From Zychaea mexicana (lineage: Eukaryota > Mucoromycota > Mucoromycetes > Mucorales > Lichtheimiaceae), in the NCBI RefSeq assembly GCF_025766255.1, contig NW_026516889.1:1-35757 (forward strand): a stretch of 35,757 nt of DNA, in the 5' to 3' direction. Of the stretch, positions 1-11,965 are shown in pieces (position 1 is the stretch's first letter; each line of letters begins with the position of its first letter). The position numbers and the translations under genes are program-made. Under the pieces are notes generated by a model. The model had not been told where the DNA came from and searched no databases. It worked only from the letters and a program-made list of their open reading frames with translations.

Positions 1-89
1 TGTCTAGAGGTCAACAACGTGTACAAGATTTTTGGACAGACACAAAGAATTATTATTGTACGAAAAGTGAAATCATATTTTTATTCATA

Positions 90-262
90 CAGTATACCCC
101 CGTTAACGTCAACCCCCGATAACGTCAACCGATTCGCTGGTACCCTTTCAAATTTAGCAGTTAGAGATTTTGCCTATTCTCTACCCCCGGTGGTCGTCAA
201 CCCTCGATATGGTCAACACTTTTGCTGGTACCCTGAGGGTTGACGTTAACGGGGGTCGACTG
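90..262. mobile_element. MITE-like element, copy 1 (TA target duplication)
   Basis: A 173-bp non-coding element flanked by TA dinucleotides (88-89 and 263-264). The ends are inverted repeats: the left end starts CAGTATACCCCCGTTAACG and the right end, read on the other strand, starts CAGTCGACCCCCGTTAACG. A second copy about 93% identical lies inverted at 29838-30009. Inside, a segment of about 52 bp (95-146) recurs in direct orientation at 182-234, both ending in GCTGGTACCCT. TA duplication with CAGT termini is the habit of Tc1/mariner, especially pogo/Tigger/Fot-like, transposons. Family assignment is inference, since no transposase is in the window. Confidence 0.85.
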
Positions 263-2908
263 TAGAAAGAAATAAGACAACTATGGAGAAACAAAGATTA
301 CAAGCAAATAAGGCCAGCAAGCGACATGAACAGACAGAAGCTAGCTAAATTAGAGGTACCAATGGCGCTTCCATAATATCGTCACGAGACATATAAAACA
401 GAAGCCCAGAAACGAGCTTACATTGACCATCGTAAAGGGGAGCGACAGGGAACTGGCCAGCAACAACTGTGTGTCCATGACGGCATAGGCATCGTGACAA
501 GCCGATAAGCATGACCACTTATAACATGGCAACAGTAATCAAGTTCTCCGATCAAGGTCAGCGCACCCTAGTCGAAGGTACTGGGTGCAAGTGCAGAACG
601 ACATCTACTTTGAATTCACAACGGGTATAGAGAACTTGGTACAGAGTTGGTCCTTGATGTACACAAACTTGTGAGTAAACCACCAATTATGTAGCGCTCA
701 AATTCATTTTTAAACCAACTCAACTAATGATGCATATCAATACAAGTCATACTTGAATGGTGACGCGTTAAATGTCATTGCGGCCGAACAAAACATCGAA
801 CCCAAGCAGCAACGTAGTCTGTTTGCCTGCGCCATACCGACGACCCTACTGCATGACTGTAATTAGATAGATATGCCAGCTGGAAGATCTGCAAAACGCT
901 GTTGGCATATAATATGAAGGACCGTGAATCTATTAACAACAGTGAGTGGCCGACTCTTCGTCATTGTGCTATCAGCGTCTCAGTGAGTACATCCACAATA
1001 AGGGGCACAAAAAAGCTTGAACGCACCTTAAATTGGTTGACTACCACAGTACATGGTTGACAACGCCGGTCGGCTTAGGGTGTGTACGGACAGTCGTTTG
1101 ACGTGATGACAACTGAGTGTCGTATAGAGTGGGTGTTTCACTAATCGAGTGTCAAAAAGGTCTGACCCTACGATGATTGTGAAGGAAGAAAAGAAAACAG
1201 TGCGAAAGAATGGTGACGAATGTAAAAAGAAAGATAAACGGAGAACAGAGAAGACATGGTAATTCAGGATGTGAACGCTGAGTCATTGTCTCTGATAGAT
1301 TGCGGCATTTTCATCGAAACCTAGTGCCCATCTTTCGTAACAAGAACAGCAACATATCATCGGTTGTCTATGACACCATGTGTGTGGTACTATATTATTT
1401 ATGACGTGTGGCAACAATCGATGCCAAGTATTTACGGTACTTGCACTTGATAAACAAACATCGGCCCCTTCAAACGCCACAATAAAGATAGTTATTGTAC
1501 TGTGCCACCAGTCAAAAACCTGTCGTCCAGTCTTGCATAAACAAACTGACACAGTGCATGATCATAGTGCGACTGCTATTCGAAAACTCATTTTCTAAAA
1601 GAAAAGAGAAAGATAGTATATTTAGTTGGGGTCTCCATCTATCTAGCAGTGGGGAAAATCGAGACATAGCCAGTTCAGAATTGACCATAAACAAACCGTG
1701 GTCGCGGAGTTGCCACTGCTCTTCGAAACAAGCCTTTGATAACACAAACAAAAGAAAACACCTCCACCATCAACGTTTCAACATAATAAACAAAGAACTT
1801 CTTATTCGAATGTAAGCAAAAGCAACACGGTTAGAGTCATAATAGGGATGAAAAATACAGGATGGCTCACCTTGTTTCATCGGTTGATAAACAACTGGTG
1901 AAGGAAGCGGTTGTTTGTCAAAGCTCGGATGAAGTCCAAGGGAACTAGGTCGTGTGCCAGATGCGGAAAGGCTTCATATGAGCTTAAATGATCATCGACA
2001 TGTTGATAATAAGTCCACCGAAGCCTCTGATAATAAATACACCGTAGTACTATCAGTAAACAATCAATGTGAAAGAATGTTCGCACAAGATTATAGTTGG
2101 TAACCTGGACAAGAGACACTTGTACAATGAACGGCCATAATTAGATATGCGCCGACGACAATCATCCATAGCTCTACGTCGTTCGTATCACTTAAAGAAA
2201 CTTGTAGCCGGCGACGACCATTCTGTGATCTTATAAGCTACCATTATTCACAAAGAAAAAGGCGGCTGTTGAAGGTATCAACACCGCTACCTTGTAACAA
2301 ATTATCTTATCAACAAAGACAAAAAATAAATCTGGAAGTGGTAGGTGGAAAGGAGGCAATGGCGGGTAAAAGCGGATAGTGTTAGGAATGCGATCCAATA
2401 AGAAGTGTAGCTTATCCCCAGGAAGACCGGTATCACGCGTTCAAGGGGCAACAGGCGGTGCGTGTATAAAGAAAACCAACACATTCGATTCTCCAAAAGC
2501 CTTATCATAGCCATGGACCCATGTGAATATGAGGATGGTCTGTTTGCTTTGCGATACGGTTTTTTATTTTGCCACCAGCAATTTGCAATTATTGTTGGTA
2601 TAGTCGTGAAGGTAAACCAGCTGTATTGTTTTTGAGAGCACACATGCGAATGCACAGCCTACGGTTTTCTCGACGACTCAAGCACAAAAAGGCTCATTTG
2701 CAACTACATAACTGCTCCAGAGAAAGCACCAACAAGTACCAAGCGCAATGGCAGTAGGAAGATGTAAAAAAAAAGATCGCGTTTATTACAATCGTCACTC
2801 GATCTGCCCAATAGTTACAATTACATTATTTAAGATAGTACAATAAGAAACCAAGTTTATTTGATGTTGCCTGACAAGTCGACCGACTTTTATGAATCCT
2901 TCGTTCCT

Positions 2909-2930
2909 CAAGGGAGGTTGCCCTCCCTTG
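2909..2930. repeat. Perfect hairpin, 9-bp stem, 4-nt loop
   Basis: CAAGGGAGG pairs exactly with CCTCCCTTG across the loop TTGC. It sits immediately before the 47-bp tandem repeat. Function is unknown; it could form in RNA from either strand. Confidence 0.7.
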
Positions 2931-2937
2931 TTCCCCG

Positions 2938-3031
2938 CAAGCCTCAGTTCCCGGCAGAACCTACACCTCTCCCTTTCTTGTCCACAAGCCTCAGTTCCCG
3001 ACGGAACCTACTCCTCCACAGTTCCTACAAA
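2938..3031. repeat. Two-unit 47-bp tandem repeat
   Basis: The unit begins caagcctcagttcccg at 2938 and again at 2985. The second unit follows the first with a few substitutions (ggcagaacctac against gacggaacctac). Confidence 0.7.
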
Positions 3032-3594
3032 TAAAAGAAATATGATAGCACAAAGGTCTGTCAGCGGCGAACATATACGTACCTCTTTGCACACACTCTC
3101 GCTTTCAGTTTTTGAGGAAGATCAAAAACCAAGATGAAACAAAGAACTTTGCAAATGTACAAAAGATGAGCAAGAGCCAGTCGTGCACGACTAGCTCCCT
3201 TCAACTATGCACACCCACAGGGACACTCGAGCGGGATGAAAAATAAAAGAAAGGTAAAAAGTGATAATGAAAGAAACACTGCAAATGCACAAAGATGAAT
3301 ATGAAGACTAAAGAAAAGAATAAAGGGCAAAACGCGCAGTCGATTCTTTTTTTTTTATGAGCCCGATAAACAAAATGACGGAGCTTAAAAATTTTGTTGT
3401 CACTACTGCCCTAAGGAGCCAGTGAACTGCAGCAATGTGAAGAAGTGCTTTGATGATAATTATCGTTGTAGTCTGACGACTGTCATGCTAGTGTCTTTTT
3501 CTTATGGTGCGTATATGTTTGTTTCACTATGCGGCTCCGCTTGCCGTGCTCCGCTCTGATCCAACAATTGTCGGCGACGGGTCTGTGCGCTTTA

Positions 3595-4541
3595 ATGGAA
3601 CAAAGAACCGGCGATATAAAAAGAGTATGAAACCTGGGGATCATGATGATTTTTTATATGTGAAGCGTACCCAGCAATACTATTGATATTCGATATGACC
3701 TTCTTTTCTTCGATGTATGTAGGTGACGATGACGTAATCAGCCGGCGATTACGCCCTCAAGGTAATATGTTGTAGTTTGGGTGACATCTTCAACCATACG
3801 GTCGAGGGAGAGTGCATTATAGTTTTTAGTACTATTGATTGCTATTACTCTTAGTCACTGATGGTACTTTCTGATTTTATATACGTAGTTGATAACAGAA
3901 AACGGGCGCCATCGATCTCCTCAAGGCAGCATACAATGGTTTGGGTTGGTTTCACGGTAAGTATGCTTCATATTACAAACATACATATTTGATCATAGAA
4001 AAAAGACTGCCGCCGAATTCGCTAAGATATTCTTTGCAGTGCTGACACAGAAATATTCCACAGCAGCGCTCTCTATATGTACATACTATACGAATATTTG
4101 AGTAAGAAATTAGCCCTATCACTATTCTTAATTAATTGTCAAAGTGGAGCATTCACTACATCAGATAGTAGTGTAGATAACAGACAGCAAAATACTGTAA
4201 CAAAGGAAACTATCGAAGAACAAGAAGACTGGTAGTTAATTGGAATAACAAGAAACGACCTTTATCGGCAGTTATCCCAGCCCTAGGAACTTTTTACATT
4301 ATATCCTCGGTTGCACTGTGAATTTGATTGGATTGAACATATTTTGGGGTGGAGCCAAGTGTGAAGCTCGCCTAAAATGTGTGTACACTTTCAAAGCGTT
4401 ACAAGAACATTTACGTGATTTTTTTTAATAGCAGAGGCAAACGTGTTGCTCGCTAAAGGTACTACAATTGCTGCTTACGGTACATCAAAGCCTATATACA
4501 GTCAAGATCTCAATGCTGAAGGAGCCGCCGAAGAGGCATAA
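3595..4541 (+). CDS. Possible small three-exon gene, about 65 aa, unknown function
   Basis: The best-supported part is the last exon, 4432-4541, which reads A-E-A-N-V-L-L-A-K-G and ends D-L-N-A-E-G-A-A-E-E-A before a TAA at 4539-4541. It follows a T-rich tract and a TAG acceptor. Exon 3899-3956 (K-T-G-A-I-D-L-L-K-A-A-Y-N-G) has a CAG acceptor and a GTAAGT donor, and its phase (one base left over) matches the last exon exactly. A 30-nt first exon at 3595-3624 (ATG, M-E-Q-R-T-G-D-I-K-R, then a GTATGA donor) is in phase but weak. The introns would be 274 and 475 nt, longer than most here. The Gly/Ala/Lys-rich character faintly recalls small CsbD-like stress proteins, but I do not assign it. An upstream coding-like stretch (3504-3686) is not explained. 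Confidence 0.4.
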
Positions 4542-4703
4542 ACGTTTACTAGCATAAGCTTGCTTCTCATAGACGACCAGGCACCCATAACTAATTTTCG
4601 CTCTTCCGTTCCTCCATAATACCTCTTTGTACTGTCAAACTAAATAATCGAGTGTTATCTTTTACATACTATATATTGTAGCATATATGGAATGTATGTT
4701 TAA

Positions 4704-7177
4704 TTATTCTTTAGTAGTCACAGCTACATCTTTTGCTATTGATTCTTCTTCCTCCGATACTACGCTAGTGGTAGAATCTTCAGCCGTTTTGTTGTCGTTA
4801 TTGCTTTTCTTTTTTCGTTCCTCTTCAACTGCCTTGGCCTGCAAGGTAAGCGACTTTTCAATCGCGTCGCAATAATTTTGATACTTTATAATTTCGTGCA
4901 GTAGATACTGAGATTTGTTTTCCCAATTTCCCATAGCTCTTGCGCCGGCTGTACTCCGTGTTGAAAACTAGATCAAAAATACAAGATCAATAAGAACGTC
5001 TGCTGCAAAAAGGACAGTGCCTATTTCTTTTGATAGCAACTGAGAAGCAAACTTTACACGAAGCTCCATCTTGCGTTTGACGTCCCGATGCTTATCGAGC
5101 TCTTCGTTCAATTTCGAAACATGTTTATGCAATATATCGAGTTGTGCTGCCTCTTCCATGGCACTACTGACAGAGGGTGGCACGGAGGGCTGCCATTCGT
5201 GAATAGTTACTGCGGGGAACGTGTTTTGTTGCCATGATACCGTTTCTTGCTCGTTTTCTTCGTCCACTGAAATGCAGTCCAAGCAACTGCCCCAGCCATA
5301 CTCCATATTACTGACACCGCCCATCAATGGCTCCTTGCTTTCGCGTGCTGCCCAATAATTACATGTAGATACCCATTCGACCACTTGGTCCGCCGATCCG
5401 ACTTGGAACAGGAACACGCCGCCGTTGGGCTGCTGCAGCGCAAACGCATGGGGCCGTTGTCGACTGTAACCAGAAGGCAGTGCGTTTGACAAGGTATGTT
5501 TGAGATCAATCTCGCCGATAATCTCTGCATTGGCCTGAAATAACAAGTTGTAGGTTCAGCATACTGGTGACTTCAGTAAAAAATAATCAAAGAAAGAAAG
5601 AACCTTACCAGCCAATCACCACCGCCTACTGCTGCAGAAGGGTTATTGGCCAATGCATCAGCCAAATTAACCCGACTGATCATGATGCTGCTTCGTGCCA
5701 TACTTTTCCGATGTTCTGAGAAACTGCCACCACCACCATTGCTTTCCAGCTTGTACATGCGAATCTCGCCACGATCGACGACCAAGAAGCATTCTTTCCA
5801 ATCACGATGTTTGGCCTTTTGTCCAGCACGTTCCAACAGGTGCTTGCGGACCAATAGTCCTTCTTTGTAATAAGGTGCTGCGCTCGTATACGACGTCGGG
5901 AGTTCAGAGTGATGCAACAGGGGCGCAACGGCTTGGTATGTCGTGATGGAATTGGACTGTGTCAGGTGCGAGCTTTGTGAAAAGCTGGATTTCAATGAAG
6001 TCATGGATCGGCGTCGCGGGAATGATGTGCTATGCACAGAGGTGGTGGAACGTGGACTCGTAGGAGTTGTAGCATTCGTGCCGTAAAAGCGATCCAACTT
6101 TGATAGTAAGCAGCATATGGCAATTAGTATATGATGATGACACCATGTGACGCAGTGCTTATAGCTATGAGCCTACCTCTGCATGCTCACTGACAACCAT
6201 GCTCTCACGAGCAGTCTTCCACATGATTGTACCGACACTTCGCTTGAACGCACCCACTCGGCTGCCAGTAATTTGCAGGCTCCGTCGTCGGGAATGGCGT
6301 GCACTCGTTTCGTCACGGCCCGTATCATCCTTGGAAGAAGGATGGCGGATCTGTCGATTGCGGATAGACACGTACATTTCCTATTTCATTTCCAGAGAGC
6401 AATAATTTTAACTCCTTTTTCTTTATACAAGAATGAACGATGAAAACACACGGCTTCATTAACTGAAGCAACAAAATGAAACAGCGTTTTACCCTGAGAA
6501 TGGCCTCTACTTCCGACTGCCACCCCTTACTGCCGATTGGATGATTACCATGGACCATGGCGGCAGGAGTCATATCTAACGAAGATGCTGCCGTACTGTA
6601 AAACCTGCCCAGACTGCTACTACTTGCCGAGCTTTTGCAACTATTTGTCCGCTTCAAATCATAGGACTGAGAGCGCGAGTCGAGGGAATGGAAAGTGACA
6701 TTGCTCGTCCGATGTTCTTCACGCAGGGGTATATTATCGTCGTCGCTGACGATGGTGCGTTCGTACTGGGCACGCGCGGCATTCATTGTGTTACGCACAA
6801 ACGCCGATCGTGACATCTTTTTGTGATCTCCCTGAGCAACGTGCAGATCAGTGTTCAGGAGTAGTAACGAATAGACAACAGCGTGAACGACATCTATGAT
6901 GTGGAAAAAAAAAGACTGCATTTAAGCAAACATGTCCCAAACCTGTGATCCAGTTTCAAACAAGACCTAGTGTATGTGCGTTTATTACCTGAATTTCCAA
7001 AAACACACGAAGGGTTGCAATCCCAGTAACGATTGGCAAACTCGACAAGGATACGGTCAATCTGTTGTGACTCGGCTTTCATGTGCAGTTTTCCGCATAG
7101 TTTTCTGGGTGGTAGTAGTGGTATAGTAGTAGTAGTGATGATGTGTTATTAATATAAAAATTTAGGGAGGGCAAGTG

Positions 7178-7224
<47 letters not shown>

Positions 7225-9663
7225 AATGAGTGACCACACGTGATGTTTTGCATAGTGAGAGTTGCTAGGGTGTGAAACTTACCTAAATGCGTCGTCCAAT
7301 CTCATGTTGGTGAAATCAAAGTACAGAAAGTAGTGCTGCAAAATGTTCACGCTCAATGGTTTCCTGATTGTGCCAATAAAGAATTCATCAGTATGGGTTG
7401 TTACCATTGTTTCATGTAAATTCTTACCCGTTGCCAATCCATTCTGCGATATGCTCCATGTCAGCATAAACAGTGGAATCCTCTTCCCAGATTCTTTTGG
7501 CAGTTTCTGCCGCTAATCGATTAGACTCTTCTTGGTCGTCGTCGTCGTCGTCGTCATCTTCTTCTTTTCCATTTTTGCTATTCCGGTGTTGGGGTTTGTC
7601 GTATGGGTCAACAGGAGAAATGCTGTCACGTCGTCGATGAGCAATAAGATGTTCATCATCCGGGGGTGTTACAATGGTCTCTGATTCGCTCGTTTCGGTA
7701 TGCACGGTGCTTGCGACATTGGGAAGATGCTGCGAGGACCCGGACTCGCTCGGAGGTGCAGTAGGTACTGACATGTTATTGATACTACAAGTATTATAGC
7801 TGCTGCCGACATGGTTGTTGTTGTTGTTGTTGTTGTTGGGTGGCATGATGTCCGATGAGGATGGAACTGCTACTGTATGATTTTCTTCTTCGTCATTGTC
7901 CTCCTCCTCTTCTTCAAACTCATCATCCGTTTGATGTCGAGTTGACACCGGTAGTGTGCTCAGGATCAATCCTCCTGCAGACCCAAAGTGACCCCCACTC
8001 AACCGTTTGGAAAGCCGATCTCCTGCAATCTGGCTTTCTTGAGCTGCACATTGGTCAATGAGGGTGTTGTCTTCCGTATCCGTAAGCATATCCCGTGTGC
8101 CATCGTAATCTTCATCGTCGGTTGTAGTTGCTGCTGTATTCGTTCGATGATGATGGCGGCGACGACGTTGGCAACGATGGTGGTATGAGGAGCTGTTGCT
8201 ACGCGACATTTTCAGTGGCTTTTTGCGCTGGATAGTAGTCTGAGACGCTTCTTCGTCTATACCTGATGGCGGTGTGGTTGCTATAGACGCTGTTGTTGTT
8301 GTTGCTCCTGTAATAGTGTTATTACTATTATTAACACTATCGTCGTCGCGCCTGCGCTGGATGTCATCGAGTGACAAGGATCGCCGTAATGTGGGTCGCT
8401 GTTGTTGTTTCGACTCTAAGCAGTTGAGTGTGGAATATTTGCGTGGGAGTTGTCGATGAGCCACTGGGGATTCATGTTTGTTGTTTTTCAATGCAATATC
8501 TTTGGACGATTCTTCCAATATGCCGGGTATAGCTAAATTGATCAAATCAGTCCGGGATAAGCCCTTTCTCTCATCTCATTACTACCGAGTTACATACTGT
8601 CAATGGATCTGGATCGTCTCGGAAATGGTGGTGTGGCAGTAACGGGATCGATGGTGACGGAAGCAAGATGCTGCTGCTGGTATAATTGATTGTCTATGCC
8701 GTAGGCAGCTGTTGTTGAAGTGGTAGTGGCAGATGACTGTTGCTGTTCCAAGGACTGGTTCTAAATTGGTGTAGTAAAAGAATGGATTAGAAAACTGCGT
8801 TAAGTAGCAACCGTACTAATACTACCTTGCCCAGTGCGCGGAAAAACCGGCCGATACTTTTAATAGTTGTCCTCTTTTCGAATTTCATTTTTGGTTTGGT
8901 TTGCAGGGAAATTAGGGAGTCGTGTCAGTATAGATATCGTTAGATTGTCAGATTCAATTAGCATTTGTTGGCTCACCTTTTTATTGTTACTGCTGCTACT
9001 ATTGATGGTGTGGTGGTTCTTTGATGCTGACGGTGTTGCATTGGAGCTGCTGCTGTTGGTTGTGGGCGTCATGGCAAACAAGGGTGCTTCTATCACTGCT
9101 GGCAGTGGCTTTTCTTGGTCGTATCGAGCCAAAGACGGATGCGGTGTGGAGCATACTGTCTGATCGGGCTGCACCATCTCCAACGGAAGCGGCGGGCGCC
9201 GTTTTTGCTTATTGTTTCCGCTCAGTGACTCAGAGGGTGGTACAGCGTTGTTGACAGTGTTGGACGGTGCGAGCGTCATGACAGAAGACGACGCCGACAT
9301 ATATTCTGACGCTGGTGCCGTGTTTGTTGCTGTTGCTGCTGCTGCTGCTCGCTGCATCTTTAGTTTGGATAAGAACCGTGATTTAGGTTTGCCCTGGGGA
9401 TGTTGCTGTTGAAGTCTCGAGACGTCGCCGTTGTTGTCGACGCCGGCAGCATTGTTCATATAATAGTACAGTTCTTGGACACCCCAAGACCCCGAACGAG
9501 GTCGGTTCGCTTTCGTGGTTTCTGATCCTGTTGCTGTTGCTACCCTTCTTCGACCGTCACCACGCGACGACGGGTGCTGGTTCTGTTGTTGTTGCTGGTG
9601 CTGTGAGTTTGATATCCGTCTGTTCCGTTTCTGGTCACGCGTAGTGTAATTGGGGTCATTCAT
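4704..9663 (-). CDS. Sec7-PH domain Arf guanine-nucleotide exchange factor
   Basis: Predicted to activate Arf-family GTPases in membrane traffic, in the fungal Syt1/Yel1 and animal EFA6 type of architecture (Sec7, then PH, then a helical C-terminus). Exons on the minus strand: 9663-8977, 8873-8826, 8760-8598, 8532-7428, 7363-7283, 7104-6989, 6893-6493, 6380-6177, 6097-5609, 5534-5058, 4967-4704. All phases close, giving 1344 aa. The Sec7 domain spans about residues 645-790, with the catalytic glutamate in KAESQQIDR (Glu706) and the LLLLNTDLH motif near 743-751. The PH domain starts near residue 1012 (YYKEGLLVRKH). The C-terminus (YLLHEIIKYQNYC) is helical. The N-terminal half is disordered, with Gln, Asn, Ser and acidic runs. 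The start was set at 9663 because further upstream the frame runs into a CT-rich leader. Substrate Arf and location are inferred from the family. Confidence 0.92.
7182..7221. repeat. (AG)n microsatellite inside an intron of the Arf GEF gene
   Basis: About 20 uninterrupted AG units lie in the intron between 7282 and 7105. On the coding strand this is a CT tract upstream of the acceptor, so it may also serve as a polypyrimidine tract. Confidence 0.9.
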
Positions 9664-10689
9664 TGATTGTGAACGAAGAGGTTGGATCGCACAAAGCCAA
9701 GCAGAGAAAGTAAAAAGAAAGAAAAGAAAGGAAGGGGCCCAGAAAAAGAGAGAGAGAGAGAGAGAGAGAAGGTTACACTTGGCGACGACAACGACAACAA
9801 CAACAACAAGAAAAACAAAAATTAAATAAAAAAAGAAAAAAGGAGGCCACCCTCCATTCAAAGGAAGAGAGACACACACTTGTCCTGGGCCTCGCTCGGT
9901 GTTTGTGTCGTCCTGCACGATTTGTTATACCGATAATGAGGTTCTTCTTCAGATGAGAATCTTGGGCTTCTCCTTATTCGTACTCCCACCCGGCCTGCTG
10001 TTACTTATGCTGCTGCTGCTGCTGCTGCTGCTGTTTGATGCAATGGGCACATACCATACATTACTGCTATTAGTAGGGTAGCTTGTCTGTTCTGGACTGT
10101 GTACCATTCAAACTCTCTCCCCCCGCCCCTCTCCTCCTCCCTTTCTCCATCTCACACATACAATCCACCTCCGCTCCCCCAGTTCTCGCACCCCTTATTT
10201 TATTTATTTCTTTATAAAACAATGAAACGGAAATGTCGTTGTATCAAATATCCAAAAGTTCCTCTTGGCTGATTAAATCAATAATGAGAATGAGAATTCA
10301 ATTTGTTTACAAGGCCCAGCCTCTGGTTGTTGCCTGATAAAGAAAAAAAGATATTACTGAAATATTTTACGTTGAGAGAAATTACTGTATAAGAGAGAGA
10401 AACAAGGGGAGAATGTACATATCAAAGACCAGAATCATGCGAGGTCTTTGATAATAATAATAATGATAAAAAAAGGCGAAAGCAAACATCTATAGTAGTC
10501 GAAAAGAACAAGAGGAGGAATAGTAATGGTAATAGCACGAGCGTGGTGTAACGTGTATATAGGGCGTAAATAGTGTGTGTGTGTTGCGTAAGCAAGTGTG
10601 CTGCCGAACAAGCAAGGGTGGAGTAAGGGTATGCGTATAGAATTAGTAGTATGACGGTGAACAAACAAGAGAATGGGCGGGGGGGGGGA
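9664..10689 (-). promoter_or_regulatory. 5' leader and promoter region of the Arf GEF gene
   Basis: This is the gap between the glycosyltransferase stop and the Arf GEF start. On the coding strand it is strongly pyrimidine-rich, with a CT repeat (9747-9769) about 85 bp before the ATG and further C/T runs near 10110-10150, typical of fungal 5' leaders. It also holds a TGC trinucleotide run (10008-10033). No clear TATA box was found. The distal part must also hold the glycosyltransferase 3' UTR. Confidence 0.5.
10008..10033. repeat. (TGC)n trinucleotide repeat
   Basis: About eight uninterrupted TGC units lie in the intergenic leader upstream of the Arf GEF. No supported gene is translated through it. 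Confidence 0.85.
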
Positions 10690-11965
10690 CTATTGTGCTG
10701 GCTGCTCTTGTTCTGGCTCGATCTTTGCATCTATCGATGCGAGCCATTGCTCGTCCAAATACCAGTACCCGTACTCTTGCAGCCTTTTCTTCTTGTCATC
10801 TCCCACCTGTGTCAAAAAGGAGCCCGCATCATCAGCATCATCGTTACCAGTCCTAGTTTACAGGTGCAATACAGACGAAAAAATTTGTACATACCAGGTA
10901 ATTTGCATGGACCATATAAGGCTCCACCCCATGCTGCTGTGGCCACTGGTTTTCAAAGAACACATAGCCGTTGGGGAAATGCAGGACATCCAGCAGCACC
11001 ACATTCGTCGACCGCAGGTTCATATCCACATGATCCAGTGCAGCATTCATTGCGCCCTGCTGCGTATAGTCCTTGTTTGTGTCGCCGAGGTAGATCGTTT
11101 CAGCAAGCAGCCGCTTTGTCACATCCGACGGCCGCATCATGTAAAATCCACTGTTCACCACCCGCTGATCCGATCCTTCCTGCTGATACGCGACATGCGT
11201 TTGGCCGCGCATCTGGAAAAACGTGTGGATGAACTCGCGCATCCGAGGACGCAACCACACAATATCGACGTCCGAGAACAGCACCGTCACGTCCAGATAG
11301 AGCAATTGCTGGACAATAAGCGTCTTGGCATGCGTAATGATTCTATACTTCTTGCTATAATACTCTTCAAAACCAGCTTCCACTTGGTCATGGAACCAAT
11401 TGTCTGGGATCGTTGCTGCGTTCTTCTCATAGCCGGCTGCTACCATATGCTCGTACATTTGGTCGTCCAGGCAAAACATGATAAACTTGTCGCCCTCGTT
11501 CGTCCGTTTCAATGATTCGATCCAGTTGTACACATGGTCACGCATGCCATAGTTGGACGCCGCCACGATCAACACTCGTTCGTCGTGAAGATTCGCATTG
11601 ATTTTGTCGACGAGCTCTTGCTGCGGTTTGTTGAACGACTCGGGAACAACCACTGGTATTGACTCGCCGTTTTCGAGCGCTGGTGGTTCTGGTGCTGGTG
11701 TATTATTCTCGGATGTTTGCATTCCACCGGTGGTATTTTCGGGTGAAGCATTGACGCATGAACAGTACCAAGAGTACCAAGGATCCAATGTTCCATCGCC
11801 ACGATCTTGTGCCAATGCTGATGCTGTGTTGCTGTTACTGCTCTGATTACTGGACGTGCCATCAGACGATGTGATGATATAATTCACACACGCTACTATG
11901 AAGGACATTAAGACAACACCGACAACGAGCATCCCTCGCCGGGAAGAATGGTCGAAGAATGACAT
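10690..11965 (-). CDS. Type II membrane glycosyltransferase with DxD motif (GT77-like, nucleotide-diphospho-sugar transferase)
   Basis: Predicted Golgi/ER-lumen glycosyltransferase of the nucleotide-diphospho-sugar transferase family; donor and acceptor unknown. Exon 1 is 11965-10895 and exon 2 is 10806-10690, joined in phase 0 by a GTATGT donor and a CACAG acceptor, giving 395 aa. A short cytosolic tail (MSFFDHSSRRG) precedes one membrane anchor at about residues 12-31, then a Ser/Asn/Pro-rich stem with possible N-glycosylation sites (N72, N77), then the catalytic domain at about 125-360. The metal-binding motif is LFSDVDIVWLRP (Asp232, Asp234), and NSGFYMMRP (271-279) is typical of the family. 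The start at 11965 was chosen over an upstream in-frame ATG (12079) because the extra 38 residues come from a CT-rich leader. The short second exon supplies the C-terminus (GYWYLDEQW) and would be lost in a single-ORF call. Confidence 0.9.

Larger units (their letters stand above)
265..3594. other. Intergenic stretch without a supported gene
   Basis: I see no exon chain here. Open frames are short, unsupported by splice sites and unlike any family I recognise. The stretch holds a 9-bp-stem hairpin (2909-2930), a two-unit 47-bp repeat (2938-3031), a loose repeat around 3128-3170 and 3260-3300 sharing tgcaaatg(t/c)acaaa, and a perfect 14-bp palindrome AGTCGTGCACGACT near 3179. The region may be decayed transposon sequence. 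Confidence 0.5.

Noticed and set aside
19..243. 74-codon plus-strand open frame
   Set aside because: Most of it lies inside the MITE, so it is a by-product of the repeat sequence.
2565..2757. Frame with His/Cys spacing faintly like a C2H2 zinc finger
   Set aside because: No complete C-x2-C...H-x3-H unit can be read in one frame, and there is no exon structure.
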